A stretch of 10,088 bases of DNA from an uncultured Clostridia bacterium. GTDB taxonomy: Bacteria > Bacillota_A > Clostridia > TANB77 > CAG-508. Shown here in pieces: positions 1 through 6,932 of this stretch. The stretch's first letter is position 1. Each line of letters begins with the position of its first letter. The translations under genes and the position numbers were made by a program. The stretch is taken from the NCBI GenBank assembly GCA_947628335.1, contig CANQZT010000045.1, forward strand, positions 1-10,088, in the 5' to 3' direction. The notes beneath the pieces were generated by a model. That model did not search any database and was not told where the DNA came from. It saw only the letters and a program-made list of their open reading frames with translations.

Positions 1-151
1 TCACTACAAAATATTTTGATAGGTCAATACAGTCAACTATTTCACAAAAACTATATACTGGATCAGAAATTTCAATATTTTTTTCAATTTCTATTGGTAA
101 TTTTAATTGCTTTGGTGTATAATTTTTATTGGTATATTTGTTATTTTTCAT
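1..151 (-). CDS. IS1182-like transposase, N-terminal part (runs off window)
   Basis: The leftward frame opens at ATG 151-149 and stays open for 50 codons to the window edge. It starts MKNNKYTNKNYTPKQLKLPI and continues with a segment ending CIDLSKYFV. From memory this matches the N-terminus of IS1182/DUF772-type DDE transposases: a 'Y-x-P-x-Q-L-x-L-P' opening, then 'D-P-V-x-x-F-x-E-I-V-D-x-I-D-L-S'. The catalytic DDE residues would lie outside the window. No Shine-Dalgarno sequence precedes the ATG. An extended -10 (TG-G-TATAAT) ends only 6 nt before it, so the transcript would start at or next to the ATG and be nearly leaderless. Two hairpins upstream (168-199 and 206-240) could shield it from read-through. 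The family call is a motif judgement on 50 residues. Whether the rest of the gene is intact cannot be seen. Confidence 0.6.
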   Translation of the reverse strand, partial: MKNNKYTNKNYTPKQLKLPIEIEKNIEISDPVYSFCEIVDCIDLSKYFVV

Positions 152-163
152 ATTTAAATTATA
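149..163 (-). promoter_or_regulatory. Extended -10 promoter abutting the transposase ATG
   Basis: On the leftward strand TGGTATAAT (TG at 166-165, TATAAT at 163-158) is a TGn-extended -10. Six bases separate it from the ATG at 151, so initiation 6-8 nt downstream falls on the ATG itself. The -35 position (ACCAAG) is poor. Confidence 0.4.
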
Positions 164-167
164 CCAT

Positions 168-199
168 AAAAGCTACTAATCTTGGTATTAGTAGCTTTT
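168..199. terminator. Hairpin, AAAAGCTACTAAT arms, bidirectional terminator-like
   Basis: Perfect 13-bp inverted repeat, 168-180 with 187-199, six-base loop CTTGGT. It is followed by a T-run on the + strand and by four Ts on the - strand. It lies just upstream of the transposase promoter and probably blocks read-through into the transposase from the leftward operon. Confidence 0.5.
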
Positions 200-205
200 T
201 TTATA

Positions 206-240
206 CCAAAAATGAGTGAAAAATTTTCACTCATTTTTGG
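206..240. terminator. Perfect 35-bp palindrome, probable terminator for the leftward genes
   Basis: Perfect inverted repeat with 17-base arms around A223 (arms CCAAAAATGAGTGAAAA and its complement). It lies 29 bases past the stop of the 269-1207 gene and is followed leftward by a weak T-content stretch, then by the 168-199 hairpin. It probably belongs to the IS end but also stands where a terminator for the leftward operon is expected. Confidence 0.45.
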
Positions 241-268
241 ATGGGACTTTTTTTACAGCCCCTATTTT

Positions 269-1207
269 TTAATCTAATAATTTTAAATTTACTTCCTCTA
301 CTTTGTACTTATTTGTTTGTTCATCTAATTTAAATTCAACTAATGTGCTTGCTAATGTTTCATTATTTTGCCTTAAATCTGTTGTAAAATATAATTTTAT
401 TTGTGGAATTTCTAATCTATTTGTTACAATTGTTTTAAATGATTCTACCATATTTTTTTCATCTTCACATACAAATATTAATTGTGGCATCGCATTAAAT
501 CCTGAATCTCCTGCAATAAAATTTGCGTAAAAATCTTGATATAACCTCATTTTATCAATTAATTTCTTTTCCCATTCTTCTTCTCTTCTTATTACTTCAA
601 ATAAGAATATAATTGATTTACCATTTTTAGTTAATTTAACACTTCCTCCTGTAGCTTTAAAAGTTTTTGCTAATGTTTTGGCATTGATAGTAGTTTTTAC
701 TGTATACTCATCAAATGCTTTTACTTTTCTTAAATATGCAAGTAATGTTTGATTTCCTGCTAAACGTTTTTTTATCATAGCCACTGGTTTTGTATTATCT
801 GTTGGTTGCCATTTACATTCAACTCCTCTAGAGTTTAATAAATATTTTCCCATTTTTTCTAAACAGTAAATACGATAAATTCCCTTACCTTCTTCAGAAC
901 TAAAATAATATCTCGTCAATATTTTTGATTTTACTAATTGCTCTAATTTGTTATTTAATTTATCTTGTGATTTGTATTCAATTCCTTTCCACGATAATAT
1001 TTGACATAGTTGTCTCGAAGTAATAAATTCAAATTCATTTACTATTTCTAATATTTTGAAATGTAAATCATTTATATGACCTATATTAATTTTGTGAACA
1101 ATTTGATTCATAGATACATATCCATCTTTTCCATCAAATACTTTTATTTCACCTTCTCTAATTGCAAATGGTGAACTTTTTGCTTCAATTTGGTTATCTT
1201 CAACCAT
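269..1207 (-). CDS. Replication-relaxation-like winged-helix protein
   Basis: 312 residues. Residues about 45-125 look like a winged helix-turn-helix ('HFKILEIVNEFEFITSRQL', then a basic stretch and a beta-wing region around 98-115). Residues about 130-312 form a mixed alpha/beta domain with an FLFEV strand near 200-205, a helix with KMRLYQDFY, and a PQLIFVCEDE strand. This order (wHTH, then a nuclease-like or replication-relaxation domain) resembles the Replic_Relax family, often found on plasmids and integrative elements; the match is from memory. The ATG at 1207 has a good AGAGGAGG site 6-7 nt upstream. It starts 15 nt after the stop of the S1-domain gene, so the two are probably co-transcribed. 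An IS end lies directly downstream. There are no in-frame CGG codons. The DNA target and biological role are unknown. Confidence 0.5.
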   Translation of the reverse strand: MVEDNQIEAKSSPFAIREGEIKVFDGKDGYVSMNQIVHKINIGHINDLHFKILEIVNEFEFITSRQLCQILSWKGIEYKSQDKLNNKLEQLVKSKILTRYYFSSEEGKGIYRIYCLEKMGKYLLNSRGVECKWQPTDNTKPVAMIKKRLAGNQTLLAYLRKVKAFDEYTVKTTINAKTLAKTFKATGGSVKLTKNGKSIIFLFEVIRREEEWEKKLIDKMRLYQDFYANFIAGDSGFNAMPQLIFVCEDEKNMVESFKTIVTNRLEIPQIKLYFTTDLRQNNETLASTLVEFKLDEQTNKYKVEEVNLKLLD

Positions 1208-1222
1208 CTTAAATTCCTCCTC

Positions 1223-2026
1223 TTAAATAAAAACTAATTTTACTTTTTTCTTTTCAGGAATAATTCTTCTAATATTTACTTTGACATTTTGTCCGTATAC
1301 TATATTTTCCTTATAGTCTGCAAGTCCCACTAAATTAGGTTTTAGTTCAACAAAAATTCCATTTTTTGACTTTTCCATTTCTCTTGCAATTCCATCTACG
1401 ATGTCTCCTTCAGAAAAATATTTAATGTTATCTTCCCAACTACCTAAAAGTTCTTTATATGATAATAAAATTCTATTACTTGCTCTATCAATGTATTTTA
1501 TCATAATTTTTATTTTTTGTCCAATTTTAAATCTTTCCTCTGGTGTTTTTACTCTAGCCACTGATATATCCTCTATATGTAAAAGACCTACAATTCCTCC
1601 ACCTATTTCTACAAATACTCCATATGGACGTATATTTTTTACAATACCTTTTACTATCATTCCTTCTTGTAAATCTTTTTTTACCCAATTTAATGCATCT
1701 TCTACTACTGCTTTTCTTGATAAAATTACATAATCCTCTTTTTTTATTTCTTTAACTTTAAACTGAACAATTTTATTAATTTTACTAAGACAAATTTTAG
1801 GCTTGGGAAATCCTATTTCATTTACATTAACTGCCTCTATCTCTTCTCTTGGTATTATTCCAGTTATATCATTTCCTAAATCGATATATAGATTATATTT
1901 TTCATCACATTTTGAAACAATACCGTTCATAATTTCTCCATTTTTTAGAGCCGTACTTAATTCAATATTTGTAATTTGTTTACATTCTTCATTCCAACCT
2001 TCTGGAATAAACCTTTGATAATCCAT
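1223..2026 (-). CDS. S1-domain RNA-binding protein (ribosomal protein S1-like, three repeats)
   Basis: 267 residues carrying three S1/OB-fold repeats. Repeat 1 is at about 30-105 ('GEIMNGIVSKCDEKYNLYID'). Repeat 2 is at about 119-192 and is the most canonical ('EGMIVKGIVKNIRPYGVFVE', then GGIVGLLHIEDIS, ending ILLSYKELLG). Repeat 3 is at about 205-267 and is degenerate (GDIVDGIAREMEKSKNGIFV). Such proteins bind single-stranded RNA or mRNA and associate with ribosomes. Short S1 homologues of this type are common in Clostridia in place of the six-repeat E. coli S1. The ATG at 2026 has an AAAGGTGA site 6 nt upstream and its own promoter (2063-2091). The gene is intact with no in-frame CGG; CGG trinucleotides occur out of frame (for example in AAC-GGT and ACG-GCT). 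The exact function is not determinable from sequence. Confidence 0.8.
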   Translation of the reverse strand: MDYQRFIPEGWNEECKQITNIELSTALKNGEIMNGIVSKCDEKYNLYIDLGNDITGIIPREEIEAVNVNEIGFPKPKICLSKINKIVQFKVKEIKKEDYVILSRKAVVEDALNWVKKDLQEGMIVKGIVKNIRPYGVFVEIGGGIVGLLHIEDISVARVKTPEERFKIGQKIKIMIKYIDRASNRILLSYKELLGSWEDNIKYFSEGDIVDGIAREMEKSKNGIFVELKPNLVGLADYKENIVYGQNVKVNIRRIIPEKKKVKLVFI

Positions 2027-2062
2027 ATATTCTTCACCTTTTTCTTTTGTATTTTAAAAATT

Positions 2063-2091
2063 ATTATATAAATAAATTAGTCAATTGTAAA
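2063..2091 (-). promoter_or_regulatory. Sigma-A-type promoter of the S1-domain gene
   Basis: Leftward strand: -35 TTTACA (2091-2086), 17-nt spacer, -10 TATAAT (2068-2063). The predicted start near 2056 gives a leader of about 30 nt before the ATG at 2026. Confidence 0.65.
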
Positions 2092-2102
2092 TACATTTAC
2101 AA
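2085..2102. promoter_or_regulatory. 18-bp palindrome over the -35 box, candidate operator
   Basis: TTGTAAATACATTTACAA is a palindrome with 8-base arms and a 2-base centre, and it includes the whole -35 box of the S1-gene promoter. Position and symmetry fit a dimeric repressor site. No cognate regulator is visible in the window. Confidence 0.4.
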
Positions 2103-2129
2103 AACTTGTTATATACAGTGTCTAACATT

Positions 2130-2869
2130 TTAATTAATAGCTTTTGTTTTTATTAATAAGCTTTGTATCTCTTTTTTATTTAAATATCTCCAATTACCTA
2201 TTTTTAAGTTTTTTACTTCTATATTTCCGAATTTTACTTCTATGAAGTGCCATTACAGGATATCCAATACTTTCAAACATTTTTCTTACTTCTCTATTTT
2301 TTCCTTCATGAATAGTTATCTGCACTCTTGATATATTTTTCTCTTTGTCTATTTTCTTTATTTTTACTATAGCTGGCTTTGTTATATAATCTTCTATGAT
2401 TATTCCTTTTTCTAGTTCTGCAATTTTTTCTTTTTCTACAATCCCTCTTACTGTTGCTACATATGTCTTTTCAATTTCAAATTTCGGATGTGTTACTTTG
2501 TATATAAACTCTCCATCATCTGTTAGAATAAGAGCTCCGAGATGTGTACATATCTAGTCTTCCTACTGGAACTACTCTTTTATTTACTTTTACTAAATCC
2601 AACACTGTTTGTCTAGAAAATTGATCTTTTGCTGTTGTTACATACCCTATAGGTTTATTTAATAAAATATATATATAGTCTTTTTCCATAACTTGTACTT
2701 TTTTCCCAAAAACCTCTACAATATCCAATTTTGGATTAATTTTTGTTCCTAGCATTGTTACTAATTTTCCATTTACTTTTACATTACCATTTATAATATA
2801 TTCTTCACATTTTCTCCTTGATGCTACACCACAGTCTGCCATAAATTTTTGTAACCTTATTTCTTCCAC
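2130..2869 (-). CDS. rluB: RsuA/RluB-family pseudouridine synthase, needs two +1 shifts at CGG
   Basis: Read with two +1 shifts, this gives a normal-length 245-residue enzyme that isomerises a specific uridine in rRNA (23S for RluB; a paralogous target is possible). An S4 RNA-binding domain occupies about 4-60 ('LQKFMADCGVASRRKCEEYI'). The catalytic motif is GRLDMYTS-G at about 103-111, with the Asp as nucleophile. The family's EG.NREVRKM and KIGN...L..G.WR.L elements follow. Zero frame hits stop at 2518-2516. The first shift is at codon CGG 2539-2537 (TCT-C-GGA), the second at CGG 2229-2227 (ATT-C-GGA), restoring Gly111 and Gly214. I choose the GTG at 2869 because an AAAAAGGAG site lies 6 nt upstream; an ATG at 2893 would put that site inside the gene. 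It could be read as a pseudogene, but both lesions share one signature and everything else is conserved. Confidence 0.85.
2226..2229 (-). other. +1 frameshift site ATT-C-GGA (second site in rluB-like gene)
   Basis: Once the first shift is made, CGG (2229-2227) is the zero-frame codon. Unshifted reading gives KIRKYRSKK and a stop at AGG-TAA. Skipping the C gives KIGNIEVKNLKIGNWRYLN, the standard C-terminus of RluB-type enzymes. The restored residue is a conserved glycine. Confidence 0.85.
2536..2539 (-). other. +1 frameshift site TCT-C-GGA (first site in rluB-like gene)
   Basis: The zero-frame codon is CGG (2539-2537), directly after the catalytic GRLDMYTS motif. Skipping the C gives GALILTDDGEFIYK as expected. 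Without the shift translation ends eight codons later. No prfB-like Shine-Dalgarno sequence sits 3-6 nt upstream. Confidence 0.9.
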
Positions 2870-2944
2870 TATTTTCTCCTTTTTATATAACATAATTATA
2901 TTTTTTACATATAATATAATTATACAAGCATTGCTATTACTTTT

Positions 2945-2969
2945 CTTTATACTTCCTAGGAGTATAAAG
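2945..2969. repeat. Inverted repeat CTTTATACT...AGTATAAAG upstream of rluB
   Basis: Perfect 9-bp arms (2945-2953, 2961-2969) around a TCCTAGG loop that contains the palindrome CCTAGG. It lies about 75 nt upstream of the GTG start of the rluB-like gene with no T-run on either side, so it looks more like an operator or leader hairpin than a terminator. Confidence 0.4.
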
Positions 2970-2984
2970 TTTATATAGATTTTT

Positions 2985-3047
2985 AAGAGATATTAAATCG
3001 TAATTCAAGAACTTTGTATTTTTTGAACACATCGAATTATATCTCTT
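2985..3047. repeat. Long hairpin overlapping the rluD stop codon
   Basis: The arms AAGAGATAT (2985-2993) and ATATCTCTT (3039-3047) are perfect. The right arm overlaps the rluD stop codon (3048-3046). The interior contains further short pairings (AATTC/GAATT or, alternatively, TTCAA/TTGAA). There is no T-run on the leftward side, so it is not a clear terminator. With the 2945-2969 repeat it fills the 176-nt gap between the rluD and rluB genes. Confidence 0.35.
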
Positions 3048-3955
3048 ATTCTTTGTCTAATTTTTCTAATACATCTAAGAAGTATTTTGGTAATGGTGCT
3101 TCTAAATTAACCTCTTTATTAGTTATTGGATGTTTAAATGATAACTTTGATGCATGAAGCATTTGACCTACAACATTGAATGGATTTTTTCCGTTTGAAT
3201 ATACTATATCTCCAACAATTGGATAACCTATTTGTGACATATGCACACGTATTTGATGTGTTCTTCCAGTTTCAATTTTTACCTCTATATATGTATATTG
3301 GCTATATCTTTTTAATACTTTAAAATGCGTAATTGCATTTTTTCCTTTTTTTGAAACAGCCATCTTTTTTCTATCTTTAGTACTTCTTGCTATCGGCATA
3401 TTAATTGTTGCTTCATTTTCATTTATAACACCTCTTACAAGTGCTAAATATGTTTTTTTTATCTCTCTATTTTTTATTTGTTCACTCAAATTTATATGTG
3501 CTTTATCATTTTTAGCTATGATAATTAAACCGCGATGTATCTTTATCTAATCTATGTACTATTCCTGGTCTGATTTCTCCACCAATCCCAGACAATGAAT
3601 CTTTGCAAATTGCCATAACTGCATTTACTAGTGTCCCATCTGGATTTCCATTTGCAGGATGTACAACCATTCCTTTGGGTTTATTTACTACTATTATATC
3701 GTTATCTTCATATATAATATCTAATGGTATATCTTGTGCTTTTAAAGAAATCTCTTTGGGTTCTTCCTCTTCTATTTCAATATTATCCCCAACCGAAACC
3801 TTATATGATGCTTTTTCTTTTTTCCCATTTACAAGTATTTTTTCTTTTTCTAGCAATCTTTGTATTGTAGTTCTAGATATCTCTTCATACTTTTTTGCAA
3901 TTGCTTTATCTAATCTTAAATTTACATATTCTGCTTCAACCTGAAATTTTTTCAA
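3046..3955 (-). CDS. rluD: RluD-family 23S rRNA pseudouridine synthase, needs one +1 shift at CGG
   Basis: With a single +1 shift this encodes 302 residues, the usual length of RluA/RluD enzymes, which convert 23S rRNA uridines to pseudouridine. An S4 domain is at about 12-65 ('RLDKAIAKKYEEISRTTIQR'). The catalytic domain contains VVNKPKGMVVHP (about 91-102) and HRLDKDTS-G (about 134-142), with the catalytic Asp in HRLD. Downstream are the family's TYLALVRG, GRTHQIRVHM and PIVGDIVY motifs. Zero frame ends at 3512 (TSRFNYHS-stop). CGG at 3532-3530 read as C-GGT restores Gly142 and the rest. The start is TTG at 3955, preceded by AAAGGGAGGG with 4 nt spacing. It lies 12 nt after tagA, as the last gene of the GT-lspA-tagA-rluD operon. 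Confidence 0.88.
3529..3532 (-). other. +1 frameshift site TCG-C-GGT in rluD-like gene
   Basis: Zero-frame CGG (3532-3530) follows HRLDKDTS. Reading C-GGT gives GLIIIAKNDKAHINLSE, matching the family. Without the shift, five more sense codons lead to TAA. The site is at the same motif position (TS|G) as the first site in the rluB-like gene, and both read ACATC-N-CGG. Confidence 0.9.
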
Positions 3956-3967
3956 TTTTCCCTCCCT

Positions 3968-4723
3968 TTATTTATCAAATTTTCCTTTTGTTTTATCTTT
4001 TTTTAATACTAATTTTACTAAATATACAGGCAACACCATTTGCCTTTTTATTCTTTTAGGTTCTTTAAGTAATCTCCAAAACCATTCCATACCTATTTTT
4101 TGTATCCATATTGGTGCTCTTTTTATCCTTCCCGCTTCATAATCATATGTTCCACCTTGCCCTGTCGCAACATCTACTTTTAATTCTTGTCTGTGCTTTT
4201 TTATCCACTTTTCTTGTTTTGGTGCTCCAAGTGCTACAAATAAAACATTGGGTTTTAACATATTAATTTCTTTAATGACTTCTTTTTCCTCATTTTCATC
4301 AAAATATCCATGATGTAATCCCACAATATTCACATTTGGGAATATCTTTTCTAAATTTTCTTTTGCCTTTTTTGCTATTCCTGGCCTTCCTCCAAGTAAA
4401 TAGATTGAATACCCTTTTTCGTTAGATAACTCTATAATTTTTCTAAAATAACTTTGACCTGGTATTCGTTCTTTAAAAGATTTTTTTTGTAATTTTGCAC
4501 CTATTGTTACACCAATACTATCTGGAGTAGATAGGCTTGATTCTTTTAAAATATTAAAAAATTCTTCATCCTTTTGTGCCATCATAATAATTTCAACATT
4601 TGGTGCAAATATCATTTTGCAAGATTTATTACTTTCCTTAATTAAATCTTCTGTTATTTTTCCTGCCTCATCTGCTGTTACATTATCAATCGGAACTCCT
4701 AAGATAGTTATAGTATCTCGCAT
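3968..4723 (-). CDS. tagA: WecG/TagA/CpsF-family glycosyltransferase (GT26)
   Basis: 251 residues, the usual length. The family transfers N-acetylmannosamine or a related sugar from UDP-sugar onto undecaprenyl-PP-GlcNAc at the inner membrane face, an early step in wall teichoic acid or secreted-polymer assembly. Family motifs in order: FAPNVEII (39-46), STPDSIGV (65-72) with the likely catalytic-base Asp68, RIPGQ (86-90), LLGGRPG (109-115), FVALGAPKQEKW (162-173), GGTYDYEAGRIKRAP (190-204), then EWFWRLLKEPKRIKRQ. The basic C-terminal tail fits membrane attachment. Position 69 is Ser where PDG is common, a small deviation. The ATG at 4723 has an AAAGGAGA site upstream. The gap to lspA is 11 nt. 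The family is firm; the sugar donor, and so the gene symbol, is inferred. Confidence 0.85.
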   Translation of the reverse strand: MRDTITILGVPIDNVTADEAGKITEDLIKESNKSCKMIFAPNVEIIMMAQKDEEFFNILKESSLSTPDSIGVTIGAKLQKKSFKERIPGQSYFRKIIELSNEKGYSIYLLGGRPGIAKKAKENLEKIFPNVNIVGLHHGYFDENEEKEVIKEINMLKPNVLFVALGAPKQEKWIKKHRQELKVDVATGQGGTYDYEAGRIKRAPIWIQKIGMEWFWRLLKEPKRIKRQMVLPVYLVKLVLKKDKTKGKFDK

Positions 4724-4734
4724 ACCCTTCTCCT

Positions 4735-5226
4735 TTATTTTTTATTATTTTTCATTTCTTTATATGTATATACTGCAAACATAAATAATAAAACTATCCA
4801 TCCACATGTTATATATGCGTCAGCAAAGTTAAATTTTGGAAAATTAGATCTCGGGAATATATTAATAAAATCAACAACATATCCTCTAAAAATTCTATCT
4901 ATAAAATTTCCAAATCCACCTGCTAATATTACAAATAACGTATACATTGTAATCTTGTCCATATAATCTTTTTGTAAATAAATAAATCTTATAATAAGGC
5001 CCAATACAACAAGATTTGTAACAATAAACATCCCTATATTTCCTACACCTACTCCAAATGCTCCTCCTCTATTTTGAACTGTATGTAATTCAAGTACATT
5101 AGGTATTATTGTTAAATCCACTTTTTTTATTAATATTATAGCTTTAGTTAGTTGATCTAATGTTAGCAATATTATAAAAACGATAATTGCATAAATTAAT
5201 ACTTTATTTTTCTTTTGCTCCACCAT
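4735..5226 (-). CDS. lspA: Signal peptidase II (prolipoprotein signal peptidase)
   Basis: 163 residues with four hydrophobic segments (about 8-30, 60-83, 91-108, 136-156), typical of LspA, the membrane aspartic protease that cleaves lipoprotein signal peptides next to the diacylated cysteine. Conserved elements are LDQLTK with Asp24, NRGGAFG (52-58), GGFGNFIDR (103-111), GYVVDF with catalytic Asp119, and FNFADAYI with catalytic Asp136. All active-site residues are present. The ATG at 5226 has AAGGGG about 9 nt upstream. The gene starts 20 nt after the upstream membrane-protein gene and ends 11 nt before tagA, so it sits in mid-operon. lspA next to rluD is common in Firmicutes; tagA inserted between them is less so. 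Confidence 0.95.
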   Translation of the reverse strand: MVEQKKNKVLIYAIIVFIILLTLDQLTKAIILIKKVDLTIIPNVLELHTVQNRGGAFGVGVGNIGMFIVTNLVVLGLIIRFIYLQKDYMDKITMYTLFVILAGGFGNFIDRIFRGYVVDFINIFPRSNFPKFNFADAYITCGWIVLLFMFAVYTYKEMKNNKK

Positions 5227-5246
5227 TTTTATTATCCCCTTATTAT

Positions 5247-6890
5247 TTATTCATTTTTTAATCTTTCATAAACTACAAATTTTTTGTCTTTATATAATTC
5301 TTTATAATTATCATCTTTACTTATAAATAAGTTCATTTTTGAATTATTTGGTATAATAAGATGTGTAATATCATATTTATCAAATATTGTTTTATAATGT
5401 ACACTTAGCGAAGATACTTTTATGAAATCGCTAAATATATCTTTTTCTTCATCTCCATTAAATTCTGGTGTATACAAGTCAGCTCTTGAATCTATAAATA
5501 CAGGTATCCCTTCAAATATTAAATAACTTCCATAATTATATTCATTATATAAACGTATCTCATCTAAATTTAAATTTTCTTTTATATACTTTGCTGCAGC
5601 AACAGGATAAGTTTTTTCATCTATATAATCATCTTTGGCTTGTGATTTATAAAACATTATACTTACAAGTACAATTAATAATATCGTTATAATTCTTCCA
5701 AATCCACTTGCAATTGCTTTCGTAAATTTTGTTGTTCCTTGTGGATCATATTTGTTAAACAAATCACAAATTAATCTTCCCAAAGAATATATTCCTATTA
5801 GTGCAAGCATTGATAACTGTCTTCTAGACATAAGTGCAAGTATGATTAATCCACCCAACATAAAAAAGTCTTTTAATCTGATTTTTATATCTGTAAACAC
5901 TAATATTGATAAAACAATTGCAATAATTACTAATGTGTCTGTAGATTCTATTAATACCATAGGCAAATGTTCATTAATGCTTTTAGTTGTATTTCCCTGA
6001 AGTGTTTTTACAAGATATGTATATGGTGTATCACCAAGTGGTGTTAATAGACCCGTAAATGCTGATATAACCATAATTAAAATTAACCATTTTACTGCAT
6101 CATTTTTTATAATTTTTAATTTATATGGCTTTTCTCTTCGTTGAATTTGTCTTTCTATATTTTCCTTTTGTTCTTCTTTCTTTTTATTAACTAATAGTTC
6201 TATTTTTGCAATTTTTTCTTCATTACCATTTTTCTTAGATAATTGTTTTTTTCGCACCTCTAATAACTTCATATTTATTTTATAAATTATATGTGAATCT
6301 AATATTAAAGCAATTAAATATTCTGCTACATATGGTAAAAATAGTATAAAGTAAAATGGCCATACTGCTAAATGAACATTTGCAATAATAGTTGGTATAA
6401 TAATTAAGCCTATTGCATATCTTTTCTTCTTAGTCTCAATGAATTTTTCTATAAATAATATCTGTAATGTAAATAATATATATGTAAATAATTGCGCTCG
6501 TGCTGCAATAAATCCTGAAAGCACATATAATATGCCTAAAGTTAACAAAAACGAAACTAGGTCATTTTTTATTAATTTTTTACTTACAAAGTATAACAAT
6601 TCACCTAATATACATGCCAAAATAATAGTAGAAATATAGACTCCTGCCATTCCTCCTACTTTATATACTAAATACATTCCTATATCATATAACCAATGCG
6701 GATATGTGTATGGTAAATCATGTATTGAAAATGGATCATGCATATCAATTCCATTTTGTAAAATGTGCTCTCCTATTTTTATTGTATAAAATGTATCATT
6801 TTGTAAACTTATTGGCGTAATTGCCATACAAAATATAAAAATGCATACAATTGCAATAACATTAAAAGTAATTTTTACTTCTTTATCCAC
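5247..6890 (-). CDS. Polytopic membrane protein, GT-C glycosyltransferase-like
   Basis: 547 residues with roughly ten membrane segments. The first (about 10-29) is followed by an extracytoplasmic loop with NDTFYTIKIGEHILQNG, where Asp32 sits in the position of the acidic residue common in the first loop of GT-C enzymes. A second hallmark is YNYGSYLIFEGIPVFIDSRADLYTP (about 454-474): the G.YL...P..VFID.RADLY pattern recurs in bacterial GT-C-like proteins of unknown substrate. These would transfer sugars from a polyprenyl-phosphate donor outside the membrane. A highly charged Lys/Glu-rich, probably coiled-coil cytoplasmic loop (about 203-265) is unusual. The start is GTG 6890, with GAGGAG 10 nt upstream. 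It is the first gene of the operon with lspA, tagA and rluD, which supports an envelope-polymer role. Substrate unknown. Confidence 0.6.
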   Translation of the reverse strand: MDKEVKITFNVIAIVCIFIFCMAITPISLQNDTFYTIKIGEHILQNGIDMHDPFSIHDLPYTYPHWLYDIGMYLVYKVGGMAGVYISTIILACILGELLYFVSKKLIKNDLVSFLLTLGILYVLSGFIAARAQLFTYILFTLQILFIEKFIETKKKRYAIGLIIIPTIIANVHLAVWPFYFILFLPYVAEYLIALILDSHIIYKINMKLLEVRKKQLSKKNGNEEKIAKIELLVNKKKEEQKENIERQIQRREKPYKLKIIKNDAVKWLILIMVISAFTGLLTPLGDTPYTYLVKTLQGNTTKSINEHLPMVLIESTDTLVIIAIVLSILVFTDIKIRLKDFFMLGGLIILALMSRRQLSMLALIGIYSLGRLICDLFNKYDPQGTTKFTKAIASGFGRIITILLIVLVSIMFYKSQAKDDYIDEKTYPVAAAKYIKENLNLDEIRLYNEYNYGSYLIFEGIPVFIDSRADLYTPEFNGDEEKDIFSDFIKVSSLSVHYKTIFDKYDITHLIIPNNSKMNLFISKDDNYKELYKDKKFVVYERLKNE

Positions 6891-6923
6891 TATAAAATCG
6901 CTCCTCTTTGTATTGATGTTTGT

Positions 6924-6932
6924 ATTATATCA
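6924..6932 (-). promoter_or_regulatory. Extended -10 promoter of the GT-lspA-tagA-rluD operon
   Basis: Leftward TGATATAAT (TG at 6932-6931, TATAAT at 6929-6924) is a perfect TGn-extended -10. It overlaps the outer 3' end of the ymxH terminator stem. The predicted start near 6917 leaves a leader of about 27 nt carrying the GAGGAG site. No good -35 is seen, as expected for an extended -10. Confidence 0.6.

Larger units (their letters stand above)
1..263 (-). mobile_element. Left end of an IS1182-like insertion sequence (approximate boundary)
   Basis: The transposase start, two strong hairpins and a terminal GGGGCTGTAAAAAAAGTCCC stretch (leftward strand, about 263-244) lie just 3' of the stop codon of the 269-1207 gene. 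That stretch can fold on itself (GGGGCT/AGTCCC). The layout of terminal sequence, insulating hairpins, promoter and transposase fits an IS end inserted immediately downstream of a gene. The exact outer boundary and any target duplication cannot be fixed without the other end. Confidence 0.45.

Noticed and set aside
16..219. Rightward 67-residue open frame at the left edge
   Set aside because: It crosses the hairpins, lacks a ribosome binding site, and lies opposite the transposase start, which has recognisable family motifs.
2539..2560. prfB-like programmed frameshift with an upstream Shine-Dalgarno stimulator
   Set aside because: No AGGGGG-like sequence lies 3-6 nt before any of the four sites and no slippery re-pairing is possible (TCT to CTC, TCG to CGC). 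The closer analogue is a shift at a starved A-site codon.
2130..3955. rluB and rluD as ordinary pseudogenes
   Set aside because: Apart from the CGG sites, both genes keep full length, all motifs, good ribosome binding sites and no other stop or indel.
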